This document shows, one piece after another, positions 50,458 to 61,447 of a stretch of 64,000 nucleotides of DNA (position 1 is the stretch's first letter; every line of letters starts with the position of its first letter). Source of the DNA: Noviluteimonas lactosilytica (GTDB lineage: Bacteria; Pseudomonadota; Gammaproteobacteria; Xanthomonadales; Xanthomonadaceae). Position numbers and translations under genes: made by a program. Where the stretch lies: positions 310,001 through 374,000 of the forward strand of contig NZ_JAJGAK010000001.1 in the NCBI RefSeq assembly GCF_020866925.1, given 5' to 3'. A model generated the notes under the pieces. It made no database searches. It worked only from the letters and a program-made list of their open reading frames with translations, and was not told the DNA's origin.

Positions 50458-51267
50458 ATGTCCTCCCCCTTCGGCACCGAGACCGTGCTGGACGTCCGTC
50501 ACTGGACGGACGCGTACTTCAGCTTCACCACAACGCGCGACGACGGGTTCCGTTTCGACAACGGGCAGTTCGTGATGATCGGCTTGCCTGTCGCACAGCC
50601 CGACGGCTCGACGCGGCCGTTGATGCGCGCGTATTCGATCGCCAGCGCGAACTGGGAAGAGCAGCTCGAGTTCTTCAGCATCAAGGTGCAGGACGGGCCG
50701 CTGACTTCGCGCCTGCAACACATCCAGCCGGGCGATTCGATCCTGGTCGGGCGCAAGCCGACGGGCACGCTGCTGATCCACGACCTGCATCCGGGGCGCA
50801 ACCTGTACCTGCTGGGCACGGGCACCGGGTTCGCGCCGTGGCTGGCGGTGATCAAGGACCCGGCGACCTACGAGCGCTTCGAGCGCGTGATCCTGTGCCA
50901 CGGCGTGCGCAACGCAGGGGACCTCGCGTATCGCGATTACATCGTCAACGAACTGCCGCACCACGAATTCCTCGGCGAGCAGATCCGCAAGCAGTTGCTC
51001 TACTACCCCGCGGTGTCGCGCGAAGCGTTCGCGGTCGACGGCCGCGACCAGCGCGGTCGCCTGACCGACCTGATGGACAGCGGGCGGATGATGGAACACC
51101 TCGGATTGGCGCCGCTCGATCCGGAACACGATCGCGCGATGGTCTGCGGCAGCACGCAGATGCTCGCCGACTTCCGCGTGCTGCTCGACCGACGCGGCTT
51201 CACCTCGGCGCCGCGCATCGGCGTGCCAGGGCAGTACGTGTTCGAGCGCGCATTCGTCGAGAAGTAA
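50458..51267 (+). CDS. fpr: Ferredoxin-NADP reductase
   Basis: A 269-residue flavoprotein of the ferredoxin-NADP+ reductase family (Fpr type). It binds FAD with RAYSIASANWEEQLEFF at about residues 58-74, and NADP with YLLGTGTGFAPWLAVI at about 118-133. The chain ends FVEK, typical for the bacterial (subclass II) type. It provides reductant to ferredoxin or flavodoxin and takes part in oxidative stress defence. It stands alone, after GGGAAAC element C. Confidence 0.92.
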   Translation: MSSPFGTETVLDVRHWTDAYFSFTTTRDDGFRFDNGQFVMIGLPVAQPDGSTRPLMRAYSIASANWEEQLEFFSIKVQDGPLTSRLQHIQPGDSILVGRKPTGTLLIHDLHPGRNLYLLGTGTGFAPWLAVIKDPATYERFERVILCHGVRNAGDLAYRDYIVNELPHHEFLGEQIRKQLLYYPAVSREAFAVDGRDQRGRLTDLMDSGRMMEHLGLAPLDPEHDRAMVCGSTQMLADFRVLLDRRGFTSAPRIGVPGQYVFERAFVEK

Positions 51268-51283
51268 CGCGTCGAGAAGTCGG

Positions 51284-51709
51284 TCAACGCTCTTCGCGGA
51301 ACGCGATCGGCGGGCCCTTGGCCACGAACGGTGGACCGAACTCGGTCGGCAACCCCGTGCGCGTGCGGTACGGCATGACCAGGTCGATGCGCGAGCCGTC
51401 GACGTGGGCGATGTGCAGTCGGATCGCCGCGGTCATGCCGTCGCGCGGCGGATACAGGTGCACGTCGATGGCCAGCGCGTGCGCGATCGCGTCGTCGTCG
51501 AGTTCCCCGAGCGCGGCCGCGAGCGCGTCGAGGCGGCCCGCGTCTTCCGCTTCCTCGCGCATCGCGCGGTCGAAGCCGACCTGCACCACCTGGCCCGGAT
51601 CCACGACGTAGCCGCCGAACGGATGGAAGGCGCCGAAGCGATCCAGCATCGCCCGCGCGAAGCCGAACAGCGCGTCGTGCAGCAGGTCGAAGTGGCGCGG
51701 CGAATGCAT
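51284..51709 (-). CDS. Hypothetical protein
   Basis: A 141-residue soluble protein, unassigned, beginning MHSPRHFDLLHDALFGFARA. It has a predicted helical first half and a beta second half (MTAAIRLHIAHVDGSRIDLV). It resembles short conserved proteins of unknown function. It is convergent with fpr (16 bp gap) and its start is 128 bp from the diguanylate cyclase start. Confidence 0.6.
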   Translation of the reverse strand: MHSPRHFDLLHDALFGFARAMLDRFGAFHPFGGYVVDPGQVVQVGFDRAMREEAEDAGRLDALAAALGELDDDAIAHALAIDVHLYPPRDGMTAAIRLHIAHVDGSRIDLVMPYRTRTGLPTEFGPPFVAKGPPIAFREER

Positions 51710-51836
51710 GGCTTATCGTCGGTCCGCAGGCGGCGTCGCGGCAAGGCGAAACGACGATGCAACGCCGGGATCGCGCAACCTTTTGCGTTCACGATGTCTT
51801 GACCCGCAAGCGACGGGCTTGCGTTACGTTGCGCGG

Positions 51837-52997
51837 ATGGCGACGTCCGACAAAGCGTCCGCGCCCCACGCCCTCCCGGCCGCGCACGACGCGGCCGCCG
51901 ATGCGCCGCACGGGATCTCCCGGATTTTCATGCGCCGCTCGCTGCACGCGCTCACCGACACCGAGCGCGCCAAGCTGATCGAGGCCCAGGTCGCCGCGAC
52001 GCGCCCGATCGTCAGCGGCGTCGTCGCCAGCGGCGCGATGATCCTCGCGCTCACCGGCATGTTCGAAGTGGCCGGCGTCGCGCCCGACATCGGCTGGCCG
52101 TGGTGGGTGGTGGCCCTGGTGGCGCTGACCGTGGCCGGTTGCGCGGCCGCGATCTGGTCGCTCGACGATTGGCGGCCGCGCCTGATGCTGACGGTGCTGA
52201 GCGTGCTGCTGGTCGGCATTTTCCTGTCGGTGCCGATGCCGGGCGTCGACACGGTGGTCACCGGCCGCGCCGGGTTGTTCCACCTCATGCCGATCGCGCT
52301 GCTCGCGTTGATGGCGCGGCGCGTGTCGATGCTCGCGATCGCGGCGAGCATGCTGCTGATCGCAGCGATGCGCATCGGATTGCACGGCAATCCGCCGACG
52401 GGCGCGGCGCTGTACTGGCTGACGGTCGTCGTGTCGATCGGGTTCGGGCTGTTGCTCGGCGGCTATCGCACCGACTTCGCGGTCAGCACGTATCGCATCC
52501 GCCAGCGCCTGCGCGAACAGGCGACCACCGACGAACTCACCGGCCTGCGCAATCGCGCGGGCTGGAACCGCGAGGCGAGCGAGGCGCACGAGGATGCGAT
52601 CCGGCGCGGGCGTTCGGCGAGCGTCGTGTTCTTCGACATCGACCACTTCAAGCGCGTCAACGACACCTTCGGCCACGCGGCGGGCGATCGCGTGATCCAG
52701 CAGCTCGGCCAGATCCTGCGCGAACGCGCGGGCCAGCGCTGCCTGTGCGCGCGCCTGGGCGGCGAGGAGTTCGTGGTGATGCTGATCGACGAAGCGCCCG
52801 AGGCGGTCGAAGGGTTCGTGCAGCGCGTGCGCAAGGAATTCGAGGACGCCGTGCGCGATGCGAACGTCACCGTCAGCGCGGGTGTCGCGCACCGCATCGC
52901 GGCCGAGAGCATGGGCCAGCACATGCGACGGGCGGACATCGCGTTGTACGAGGCGAAGGCGATGGGACGCGACCGGATGGTGGTCGCGCAAGCCTGA
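51837..52997 (+). CDS. Membrane-bound diguanylate cyclase (GGEEF)
   Basis: A 386-residue diguanylate cyclase that makes c-di-GMP from two GTP. About six hydrophobic segments (residues about 60-220) precede a catalytic domain that starts TTDELTGLRNRAGWNREASE. The DxD loop is in FFDIDHFKRVNDTFGHAAGD and the active-site loop reads LGGEEFVVML, a GGEEF variant common in active enzymes. The RxxD inhibitory site five residues before the loop is absent (QRCLCARLGGEEF), so product inhibition through the I-site is not expected. No sensory domain other than the membrane part. It is followed by a convergent LytTR gene. Confidence 0.9.
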   Translation: MATSDKASAPHALPAAHDAAADAPHGISRIFMRRSLHALTDTERAKLIEAQVAATRPIVSGVVASGAMILALTGMFEVAGVAPDIGWPWWVVALVALTVAGCAAAIWSLDDWRPRLMLTVLSVLLVGIFLSVPMPGVDTVVTGRAGLFHLMPIALLALMARRVSMLAIAASMLLIAAMRIGLHGNPPTGAALYWLTVVVSIGFGLLLGGYRTDFAVSTYRIRQRLREQATTDELTGLRNRAGWNREASEAHEDAIRRGRSASVVFFDIDHFKRVNDTFGHAAGDRVIQQLGQILRERAGQRCLCARLGGEEFVVMLIDEAPEAVEGFVQRVRKEFEDAVRDANVTVSAGVAHRIAAESMGQHMRRADIALYEAKAMGRDRMVVAQA

Positions 52998-53007
52998 GCG
53001 CCCCGCT

Positions 53008-53883
53008 TCAACTCCCCACGCGAAGCGCGTCGCGATAGCGGCGGCTGCACGGCACGATGGTGCCGTCGCGCAACACCACGCGTGCATCGCCGGTGTCGAG
53101 CGGTTCGATCTGCGCGATGCAATCGAGGTTGACCATGTGGCTGCGGTGCACGCGCACGAAGCGCGCGGGATCGAGTTGTTGTTCGATCGCCGCCATCGTG
53201 CTGCGCAACGGATACTCGTGGCCGCGCACGCGCAGGTTCACGTAGTTGCCGGAGGCCTGCAGCGCTTCGACATCGTTGGCGGCGATCAGGAATTCCTTGC
53301 CGAGCTTGCGCACGAGGAAGCGTTCGGGGCGTTCGGCGAGCGCGGGGATCGGGGCGTCGTCGGGTTGCGCGAGCACGCTCGCTTCGCCCTGCCAGCGCCG
53401 CAGGAACCAGCGCCACGCTTCGATCGTCGCGACCAGGCCCGCGTAACTGCGCACGTCCTTGAGGTATTCGTAGCCCCATTCGCGCAGCCACGGCCCGAAG
53501 TCGTAACTGTCGCCCTGCACCGCGTAGGCGACCTTGCGAAGCGCGACCATCCCGCCGACATGCAAGGCCGACCACGCGACGCTGCCCAGCAGGTGCAGCG
53601 GCAATGCGCGCTTCCACGTGTCGAAGCGGACCGGGTTGAAACGCGTGAACCACGCGACCGCCGGGACCAGCGCGAGGCACACGATCGCGCTCGACCATTC
53701 CCACACCGCCGGCTCCCACGCAGCGAAGTCGAGGCCGGCGCGCTGGATGTCGAGCCAGGTCACGGCCGAGTTCGCGATCGCATTGAGCAGGTACGTCGCG
53801 ACCCAGAAGCCGACTTCGAACGTGCGGCGCCACGGGCGGAAGCGGTCCCAGGCGGTGGGCGGCGGCAATGGGGGCGTCGACAT
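53008..53883 (-). CDS. Membrane-bound LytTR-domain regulator
   Basis: A 291-residue protein with about four membrane helices (residues about 18-130) and a C-terminal LytTR DNA-binding domain (about 195-290). The DNA-binding domain shows FLVRKLGKEFLIAANDVEAL, then SGNYVNLRVRGHEYPLRSTM, and RFVRVHRSHMVNLDCI. Such membrane-LytTR proteins act without a separate receiver domain. Its target is unknown. ATG 53883 is used; an ATG three codons upstream is in frame. It is divergent from the acyltransferase gene. Confidence 0.88.
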   Translation of the reverse strand: MSTPPLPPPTAWDRFRPWRRTFEVGFWVATYLLNAIANSAVTWLDIQRAGLDFAAWEPAVWEWSSAIVCLALVPAVAWFTRFNPVRFDTWKRALPLHLLGSVAWSALHVGGMVALRKVAYAVQGDSYDFGPWLREWGYEYLKDVRSYAGLVATIEAWRWFLRRWQGEASVLAQPDDAPIPALAERPERFLVRKLGKEFLIAANDVEALQASGNYVNLRVRGHEYPLRSTMAAIEQQLDPARFVRVHRSHMVNLDCIAQIEPLDTGDARVVLRDGTIVPCSRRYRDALRVGS

Positions 53884-54038
53884 GCCGCGCATTGTGGCCG
53901 AGCAACGCACGGGGACGGCAAGTGTTCGTCCCTCGGGTCCGCGATTCGTCCCTCTCTCCCGCGAATCAATCACTTCGCGCTGTTTTCCGCGCGCGCCGGG
54001 GCCGAAGGTCGATGCACCGCCACCCCCGGACCCGTGCC

Positions 54039-55232
54039 ATGCAACCGCAACGCCGCCACGACATCGACGCCCTGCGCGCCTTCGCCTTCGGCCTGCTCAT
54101 CCTCTACCACTGGGGCATGCTCTACGTGGGCGGCGAGGACTGGGACTGGCACCTGAAGTCCACGCATCTCGCGCCGTGGCTGCAACTGCCGATGCTCGCG
54201 GTGAATCGCTGGCGCATGGACCTGATCTTCCTGGTCTCGGGGCTGTCGGTGCATTTCCTGTTGCGCGACACGCGGATCGGTCGCTTCCTCGCGTTGCGCA
54301 GCTGGCGGCTGTTGCTGCCGCTGGTGTTCGGCATGTGGGTGGTCGTGCCGATCCAGCCGTATGCCGAGGGCGTGACGAACGGACTGGTGCAGCCGGGCTT
54401 CTTCGACTTCCTCGTGCGCTATTACGGGCGCACGGTGTGGCCGGAAGGCGCGTTCGCCGGTTGGGAACACGGGTTCACCTGGAACCACCTGTGGTACCTG
54501 GCGTACCTGTGGACCTATACGTGCGTGTTCGCGTTGCTGCTGCCGTTGCTGCGGCGCTTGCCGAATCCGCTGGCGCGCCTGCGCGGTGCGTGGCTGCTGG
54601 TGCTGCCCGCGCTGCCGCTCGCGGTGTTCACCGTGCTGCTGCAACCGCATTTCGAGGACACCGGCGATCTCGTCAACGATTGGTATCGCCACTCGATCTA
54701 CTTCACCGTGTTCCTGTACGGGTGGTGGCTCGGCACGCATGAAGGCGTGTGGGCGGAACTGGTGCGGTTGCGTCGCCGGGCGCTGCTCGGTGCGATCGCG
54801 TTGTTCGCGGTGTACGTCACGTTGGCGCTCGCGCTGCCGGACGATGTCGGCGACGCGATGCAATCGACGATCTGGGTCCTGCGCAATCTCTACATCTGGT
54901 GGATGCTGTGCGCGATCCTCGGTTACGGCCGCGCGTATCTCGATCGCCCGTTCCGCTGGCTGCCGTGGGCGAACGAAGCGGTGTATCCATGGTACGTGCT
55001 GCACCAGAGCCTGATCGTAGCCTTCGCGTACTGGCTGCTGCCGATGCAACTCGGGCCGATCGCGGAGCCGGCGTTGGTGTTGATTGGCACGATCGCGGGG
55101 TGCGCGCTGCTGCACGCGGTGATTCGTCGCAGCGCGGTGTTGCGTCCGTTGTTCGGGTTGAAGCGCCGGCGTCAGGCCAGGGCGGCCTCGATGTCCTTCG
55201 ACAAGGACTCGGGCGTGTCGGTCGGTGCGTAG
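54039..55232 (+). CDS. Acyltransferase 3 family membrane protein (OpgC/MdoC-like)
   Basis: A 397-residue integral membrane acyltransferase (acyltransferase 3 family). The start MQPQRRHDIDALRAFAFGLL carries the R-D-I-D-x-L-R-A motif, and YHWGMLYVGG the first-helix histidine. About ten helices follow. Family members acylate sugars or glucans at the membrane; OpgC succinylates osmoregulated periplasmic glucans. The substrate here is unknown. The last 61 bp overlap the 3' end of glutathione peroxidase on the opposite strand. The in-frame ATG at 54012 is an alternative start. Confidence 0.82.
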   Translation: MQPQRRHDIDALRAFAFGLLILYHWGMLYVGGEDWDWHLKSTHLAPWLQLPMLAVNRWRMDLIFLVSGLSVHFLLRDTRIGRFLALRSWRLLLPLVFGMWVVVPIQPYAEGVTNGLVQPGFFDFLVRYYGRTVWPEGAFAGWEHGFTWNHLWYLAYLWTYTCVFALLLPLLRRLPNPLARLRGAWLLVLPALPLAVFTVLLQPHFEDTGDLVNDWYRHSIYFTVFLYGWWLGTHEGVWAELVRLRRRALLGAIALFAVYVTLALALPDDVGDAMQSTIWVLRNLYIWWMLCAILGYGRAYLDRPFRWLPWANEAVYPWYVLHQSLIVAFAYWLLPMQLGPIAEPALVLIGTIAGCALLHAVIRRSAVLRPLFGLKRRRQARAASMSFDKDSGVSVGA

Positions 55233-55651
55233 CGCTTGCGCACCTTGCCGTCGCGACCGACGAGGAACTTGGTGAAGTTCCACTTGATCGCCGAGCCGAG
55301 CAATCCGCCCTTCTCTTCCTTCAACCACTTGTACAGCGGATGCGTGTTCGCGCCATTGACGTCGATCTTCGAGAACAGCGGGAAGTCGACGTCGTAGGTC
55401 AGCGAACAGAAGTTCTTGATCTCGGCCTCGTCGCCGGGCTCCTGGTGGCCGAACTGGTCGCAGGGAAACCCGAGCACGACGAGGCCGCGCTCGCGATAAT
55501 CCGCCCAGAGCTTTTCCAGGCCGGTGTATTGCGGCGTGAACCCGCATTTGGACGCGACGTTGACGATCAGCAACGCCTTGCCCGCGTACTCGGACAGATC
55601 GCGCGGCTGGCCGTCGATGTCGGTGGCGGTGAAGTCGTAGGCGGTGGTCAT
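55172..55651 (-). CDS. Glutathione peroxidase
   Basis: A 159-residue thiol peroxidase of the GPx family, reducing hydroperoxides with thiols. The catalytic Cys36 is in VNVASKCGFTPQYTGLEKLW (cysteine instead of selenocysteine), the glutamine in GFPCDQFGHQEPG and the tryptophan in KWNFTKFLVGRDGKV. The arrangement fits the thioredoxin-dependent type, with a second cysteine at FPCDQF (resolving candidate). The 3' end overlaps the acyltransferase gene. The REP-like palindrome lies just upstream of its start. Confidence 0.93.
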   Translation of the reverse strand: MTTAYDFTATDIDGQPRDLSEYAGKALLIVNVASKCGFTPQYTGLEKLWADYRERGLVVLGFPCDQFGHQEPGDEAEIKNFCSLTYDVDFPLFSKIDVNGANTHPLYKWLKEEKGGLLGSAIKWNFTKFLVGRDGKVRKRYAPTDTPESLSKDIEAALA

Positions 55652-55680
55652 TGTCGAATCGCCCTGAGAGTTGGGAGAAG

Positions 55681-55734
55681 AACAGGGGTCAGAGTACATT
55701 TTTCGCGAGCGAAAAATGTACTCTGACCCCCGTT
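55681..55734. repeat. REP-like palindrome 2
   Basis: A 26-bp inverted repeat (55681-55706 and 55709-55734, one mismatch) with a 2-base loop: AACAGGGGTCAGAGTACATT, then TTTCGC. The first 14 bases are identical to palindrome 1 at 21988; the inner stem differs. It lies in the 107-bp gap between glutathione peroxidase and the CBS gene, both on the minus strand. Confidence 0.85.
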
Positions 55735-55758
55735 TCACCCGACGGGTCTGCGAGACTT

Positions 55759-56199
55759 TTAGTGGCGCGCGGCGCCCTTGCCGGGCTCCGACACTTCCTT
55801 GACCACGTCGACGGTCATCTTGTCTTTCGCCGCCAGCGCGATGTCGGCGAGCGAGACGATGCCGGTGAGCTTGCCGCCGTTGCCGACGACGGGGACGCGG
55901 CGGATCTTCGCGGTTTCCATCAGCGCGGTCGCGTCCTTGATGGTGCTGTCTTCGCGCACGGTCTTGACCGGCGCGCTCATCGCATCGGACGCGGTGGCGT
56001 TCATCGTGTCGCGGCCTTCGGCGACAATGCGGATGGTGATGTCGCGATCGGTCACCACGCCCACCGGCATGCCGCGGTCATCGACCACCGGGATCTCGCC
56101 GCAGTCGTTGTCGATCATCATCCGGGCGACATCGCGCAAAGGCGTTTCTGCGGTGCAGCAGGCGGGGTTGGCGGTCATCACCGAAGTCACGTTGGCCAT
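55759..56199 (-). CDS. CBS domain protein
   Basis: A 146-residue soluble protein made of two CBS domains: first about residues 7-60 (MTANPACCTAETPLRDVARM, GEIPVVDDRGMPVGVVTDRD), second about 70-125 (MSAPVKTVREDSTIKDATAL, IRRVPVVGNGGKLTGIVSLA). CBS pairs sense adenosine nucleotides or other ligands, and many such stand-alone proteins are stress-related. ATG 56199 has GGAGG in a good position; the in-frame upstream ATG 56211 is less likely. It is divergent from the M3 peptidase (160 bp). Confidence 0.9.
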   Translation of the reverse strand: MANVTSVMTANPACCTAETPLRDVARMMIDNDCGEIPVVDDRGMPVGVVTDRDITIRIVAEGRDTMNATASDAMSAPVKTVREDSTIKDATALMETAKIRRVPVVGNGGKLTGIVSLADIALAAKDKMTVDVVKEVSEPGKGAARH

Positions 56200-56359
56200 G
56201 GGAGCCTCCATCGATGGGGGAAGCGCCTATTTTTCCGATGCGGCGGTTCGCCTCGCGTGAACCGGCTTCGGAGCCCCATTCACCCTGCATGGCTTTCGTC
56301 ATGGGTAGCCTGACACGCGCTCGGGTACATTCGCCGATTCCGTCCGACGAGACCCACCC

Positions 56360-58606
56360 ATGAAGCACCCGCTCGCCTGCGCCCTGGCGCTCGCCCTCGC
56401 CGCAGGCCCGACGTTCGCCGCCGACCAGGCCGCGCAAGGAACTGCCGTGTCGACTCCCGCTTCTCCCCAGAATGCCCCTGCTTCCAATCCTTTCTTCGCC
56501 GACAGCACGCTGCCGCTGAAGTACCCCGCGTTCGACAAGATCCAGGACTCCGACTTCGCGCCCGCGTTCGACGCCGGCATGAAGGAAGAACTCGCCGAAG
56601 TCGACGCGATCGCCAACAACCCCGAACCGCCGACGTTCGACAACACCATCCTCGCGCTGGAGAAGAGCGGCCGCACGCTGTATCGCTCGCGCTCGGTGTT
56701 CTACAACCTCGTCGGCGCCGACAAGAACGACGCGCGCGAAGCGCTCGAAGAGAAGTACTCGCCGATCTTCGCCGCGCACCGCGACACCATCGTGCTGAAC
56801 CCGAAGCTGTTCGCACGCATCCAGGCGCTCTACGACAAGCGCACCACGCTCGGCCTCGACGCCGAAGGCGTGCGCCTGGTCGAGCGCTACCACACCGACT
56901 TCACCCGCGCGGGCGCGAACCTCGACGACGCGCAGAAGGCGCGCCTGAAGGACATCAACGGCCAGCTCGCCAAGCTGAGCACGCAGTTCGACCAGAAGGT
57001 GCTGGCCGAGCGCAACGAGTCGGCGGTCGTCGTCGACACGCGCGCCGAGCTCGACGGCCTGAGCGCCGAACAGATCGACGCCGCGGCGCAGGTCGCCAAG
57101 TCGCGCGGCCTCGACGGCAAGTTCGTGCTGACGATCCTCAACACCACCGGCCAGCCGCCGGCGACGTCGCTGACCAACCGCGCGATCCGCGAAAAGCTGT
57201 ACAAGGCCTCGATGTCGCGCAACAGCCGCGGCAACGCGAACGACACCACCGCGATCGTGTCGGAAGTCGTCAAGCTGCGCGCCGAACGCGCCAACCTGCT
57301 CGGCCATCCGAACTACGCTTCGTGGGTGCTCGAGGACGAAACCGCCAAGACGCCGCAGGCCGTCAACGAGATGCTCGGCAAGCTCGCGCCGCCCGCGGTC
57401 GCCAACGCGCGCCGCGAAGCCGCCGAACTGCAGGCGATGATCGACAAGGAACAGAAGGCCAAGGGCGAGCCGTCGTTCAAGCTCGAGCCGTGGGACTGGT
57501 CCTTCTATTCGGAGAAGGTGCGCAAGGAGAAGTACGCGTTCGACGAAACGCAGCTCATGCCGTACCTCGAGCTCGACCGCGTGCTGCAGGACGGCGTCTT
57601 CTTCGCCGCCACGCAGCTGTACGGCATCACCTTCAAGGAACGCACGGATCTGCCGAAGTACCATAAGGACACGCGCACGTTCGACGTGTTCGACAAGGAC
57701 GGCACGCAACTGGCGATCTTCATCTTCGATCCGTTCGCGCGCGATTCCAAGCGCGGCGGCGCGTGGATGAACACCTACGTCGACCAGTCCGACCTGTTCG
57801 GCACCAAGCCCGTCGTGGCCAACCACCTCAACATCACCAAGGCGCCGGAAGGAAAGCCGACCCTGCTGACGTGGGATGAAGTGACCACGACCTTCCACGA
57901 GTTCGGCCACGCGCTGCACGGCATGTTCTCCGCGGTGAAGTACCCCTACTTCACCGGCACGAGCGTGCCGCGCGACTTCGTCGAGTTCCCCTCGCAGGTC
58001 AACGAGATGTGGGCCGACTGGCCGTCGGTGCTCGCCAACTACGCCAGGCACTACCAGACCGGCGCCGCGATGCCGAAGGAACTGCTCGACAAGGTCGTCG
58101 CCGCGTCGAAGTTCAACCAGGGCTTCACCACCACCGAATATCTCGGCGCGTCGCTGATCGACCAGGAACTGCACCAGATCGGCGTGAACCAGGTGCCCGC
58201 GCCGTCGCAGGTGATGGCGTTCGAAGCCGCGTCGCTGAAGAAGCACGGCGTCGACTTCGCGCCCGTGCCGCCGCGTTACCGCACGCCATACTTCAGCCAC
58301 ATCATGGGCGGCTACGCGGCGGGCTACTACGCGTACATCTGGTCGGAAGTGCTCGACGCCGACACCGTCGCGTGGATCGAAGCGCACGGCGGCCTGACCC
58401 GCGAGAACGGCGATCGCTTCCGCGCCACCCTGCTCTCGCGCGGCGGCACGAAGGATGCGCTGCAGTTGTTCCGCGACTTCTCGGGTCGCGACCCGGAGAT
58501 CGGTCCGCTGCTCAAGCGCCGTGGCCTGGATGCGGCGCCGGAAGCCGACGACTCGCAGGCGCCGGCCGACGCCGAGCCGAAGGCCGCCGAACCGGCGGGC
58601 GGCTGA
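56360..58606 (+). CDS. M3 family zinc peptidase (Dcp-like), exported
   Basis: A 748-residue oligopeptidase of family M3 (Dcp/oligopeptidase A type), processing short peptides. A signal peptide is clear (MKHPLACALALALAAGPTFA). The zinc site is HEFGHALHG with His513, and the third ligand lies in the following FVEFPSQVNEMW block. MGGYAAGYYAYIWSEV carries conserved substrate-binding tyrosines. The C-terminus ends in an acidic, alanine-rich tail (DDSQAPADAEPKAAEPAGG). Exported Dcp-like peptidases are common in xanthomonads. A terminator follows. Confidence 0.93.
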   Translation: MKHPLACALALALAAGPTFAADQAAQGTAVSTPASPQNAPASNPFFADSTLPLKYPAFDKIQDSDFAPAFDAGMKEELAEVDAIANNPEPPTFDNTILALEKSGRTLYRSRSVFYNLVGADKNDAREALEEKYSPIFAAHRDTIVLNPKLFARIQALYDKRTTLGLDAEGVRLVERYHTDFTRAGANLDDAQKARLKDINGQLAKLSTQFDQKVLAERNESAVVVDTRAELDGLSAEQIDAAAQVAKSRGLDGKFVLTILNTTGQPPATSLTNRAIREKLYKASMSRNSRGNANDTTAIVSEVVKLRAERANLLGHPNYASWVLEDETAKTPQAVNEMLGKLAPPAVANARREAAELQAMIDKEQKAKGEPSFKLEPWDWSFYSEKVRKEKYAFDETQLMPYLELDRVLQDGVFFAATQLYGITFKERTDLPKYHKDTRTFDVFDKDGTQLAIFIFDPFARDSKRGGAWMNTYVDQSDLFGTKPVVANHLNITKAPEGKPTLLTWDEVTTTFHEFGHALHGMFSAVKYPYFTGTSVPRDFVEFPSQVNEMWADWPSVLANYARHYQTGAAMPKELLDKVVAASKFNQGFTTTEYLGASLIDQELHQIGVNQVPAPSQVMAFEAASLKKHGVDFAPVPPRYRTPYFSHIMGGYAAGYYAYIWSEVLDADTVAWIEAHGGLTRENGDRFRATLLSRGGTKDALQLFRDFSGRDPEIGPLLKRRGLDAAPEADDSQAPADAEPKAAEPAGG

Positions 58607-58636
58607 TCGCGCCGCTTCACTGCACCTGAAAAAGCG

Positions 58637-58661
58637 AAAGGGCCGCGCGAAGCGGCCCTTT
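58637..58661 (+). terminator. Rho-independent terminator of the M3 peptidase gene
   Basis: Stem AAAGGGCCGC (58637-58646) with GCGGCCCTTT (58652-58661), a 5-base loop, followed by CCTTTT. It lies 31 bp after the peptidase stop and 25 bp before the end of the opposite-strand gene. Confidence 0.8.
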
Positions 58662-58685
58662 CCTTTTGCGTCCCTGCGCTGCGCC

Positions 58686-58964
58686 TTACGCGGCCGACTG
58701 CATCTGCACCGGCTTGTCGTCGCAGCAGCACGCGTCCTTGCTGAGCTTGGCCACCTGCCAGGCCGAATGCGCTTCTTCGCGCACTTCGTTCCAGCCGAGG
58801 TTCGAGTTGCCGCGCACGCGGCTCCAGTCGCTCGCCATCTGCGGCTCGACGTTCTGCCAGCTCATGTCGGGATAGAAACCGGTGGCGAGTTCGCCGAGTG
58901 CACGGGCGCGAGCGGAGGTGACTTCGTCGATGTCGCCGGCGGCGGCATGGAGGTGGATGACCAT
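58686..58964 (-). CDS. Hypothetical protein, cysteine-rich C-terminus
   Basis: A 92-residue protein (MVIHLHAAAGDIDEVTSARA...) with no recognised family. It has a helical middle (SNLGWNEVREEAHSAWQVAK) and a cluster of three cysteines (DACCCDDKPVQMQSAA) near the end that might bind metal. ATG 58964 is used; the frame stays open about 27 codons further upstream. It is convergent with the M3 peptidase and divergent from the YdeP-like gene. Confidence 0.6.
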   Translation of the reverse strand: MVIHLHAAAGDIDEVTSARARALGELATGFYPDMSWQNVEPQMASDWSRVRGNSNLGWNEVREEAHSAWQVAKLSKDACCCDDKPVQMQSAA

Positions 58965-59130
58965 AGGGGGCTGGCTCGTAACGCGGGGGATGGGCGCGAA
59001 TGTGCGCAAGGAGCTGTAACGGCTGAGTGAAAGGCGAACGGCCACCGCGCATTCAGACGTTGGGTTTCCGCAATACCGCCGCTTAGGGTTCGCGCTTGCG
59101 AACGGCCGCTGCGCGCGCTACACCTCGCCC

Positions 59131-61434
<2,304 letters not shown>

Positions 61435-61447
61435 GCGGCGCTTCCGA

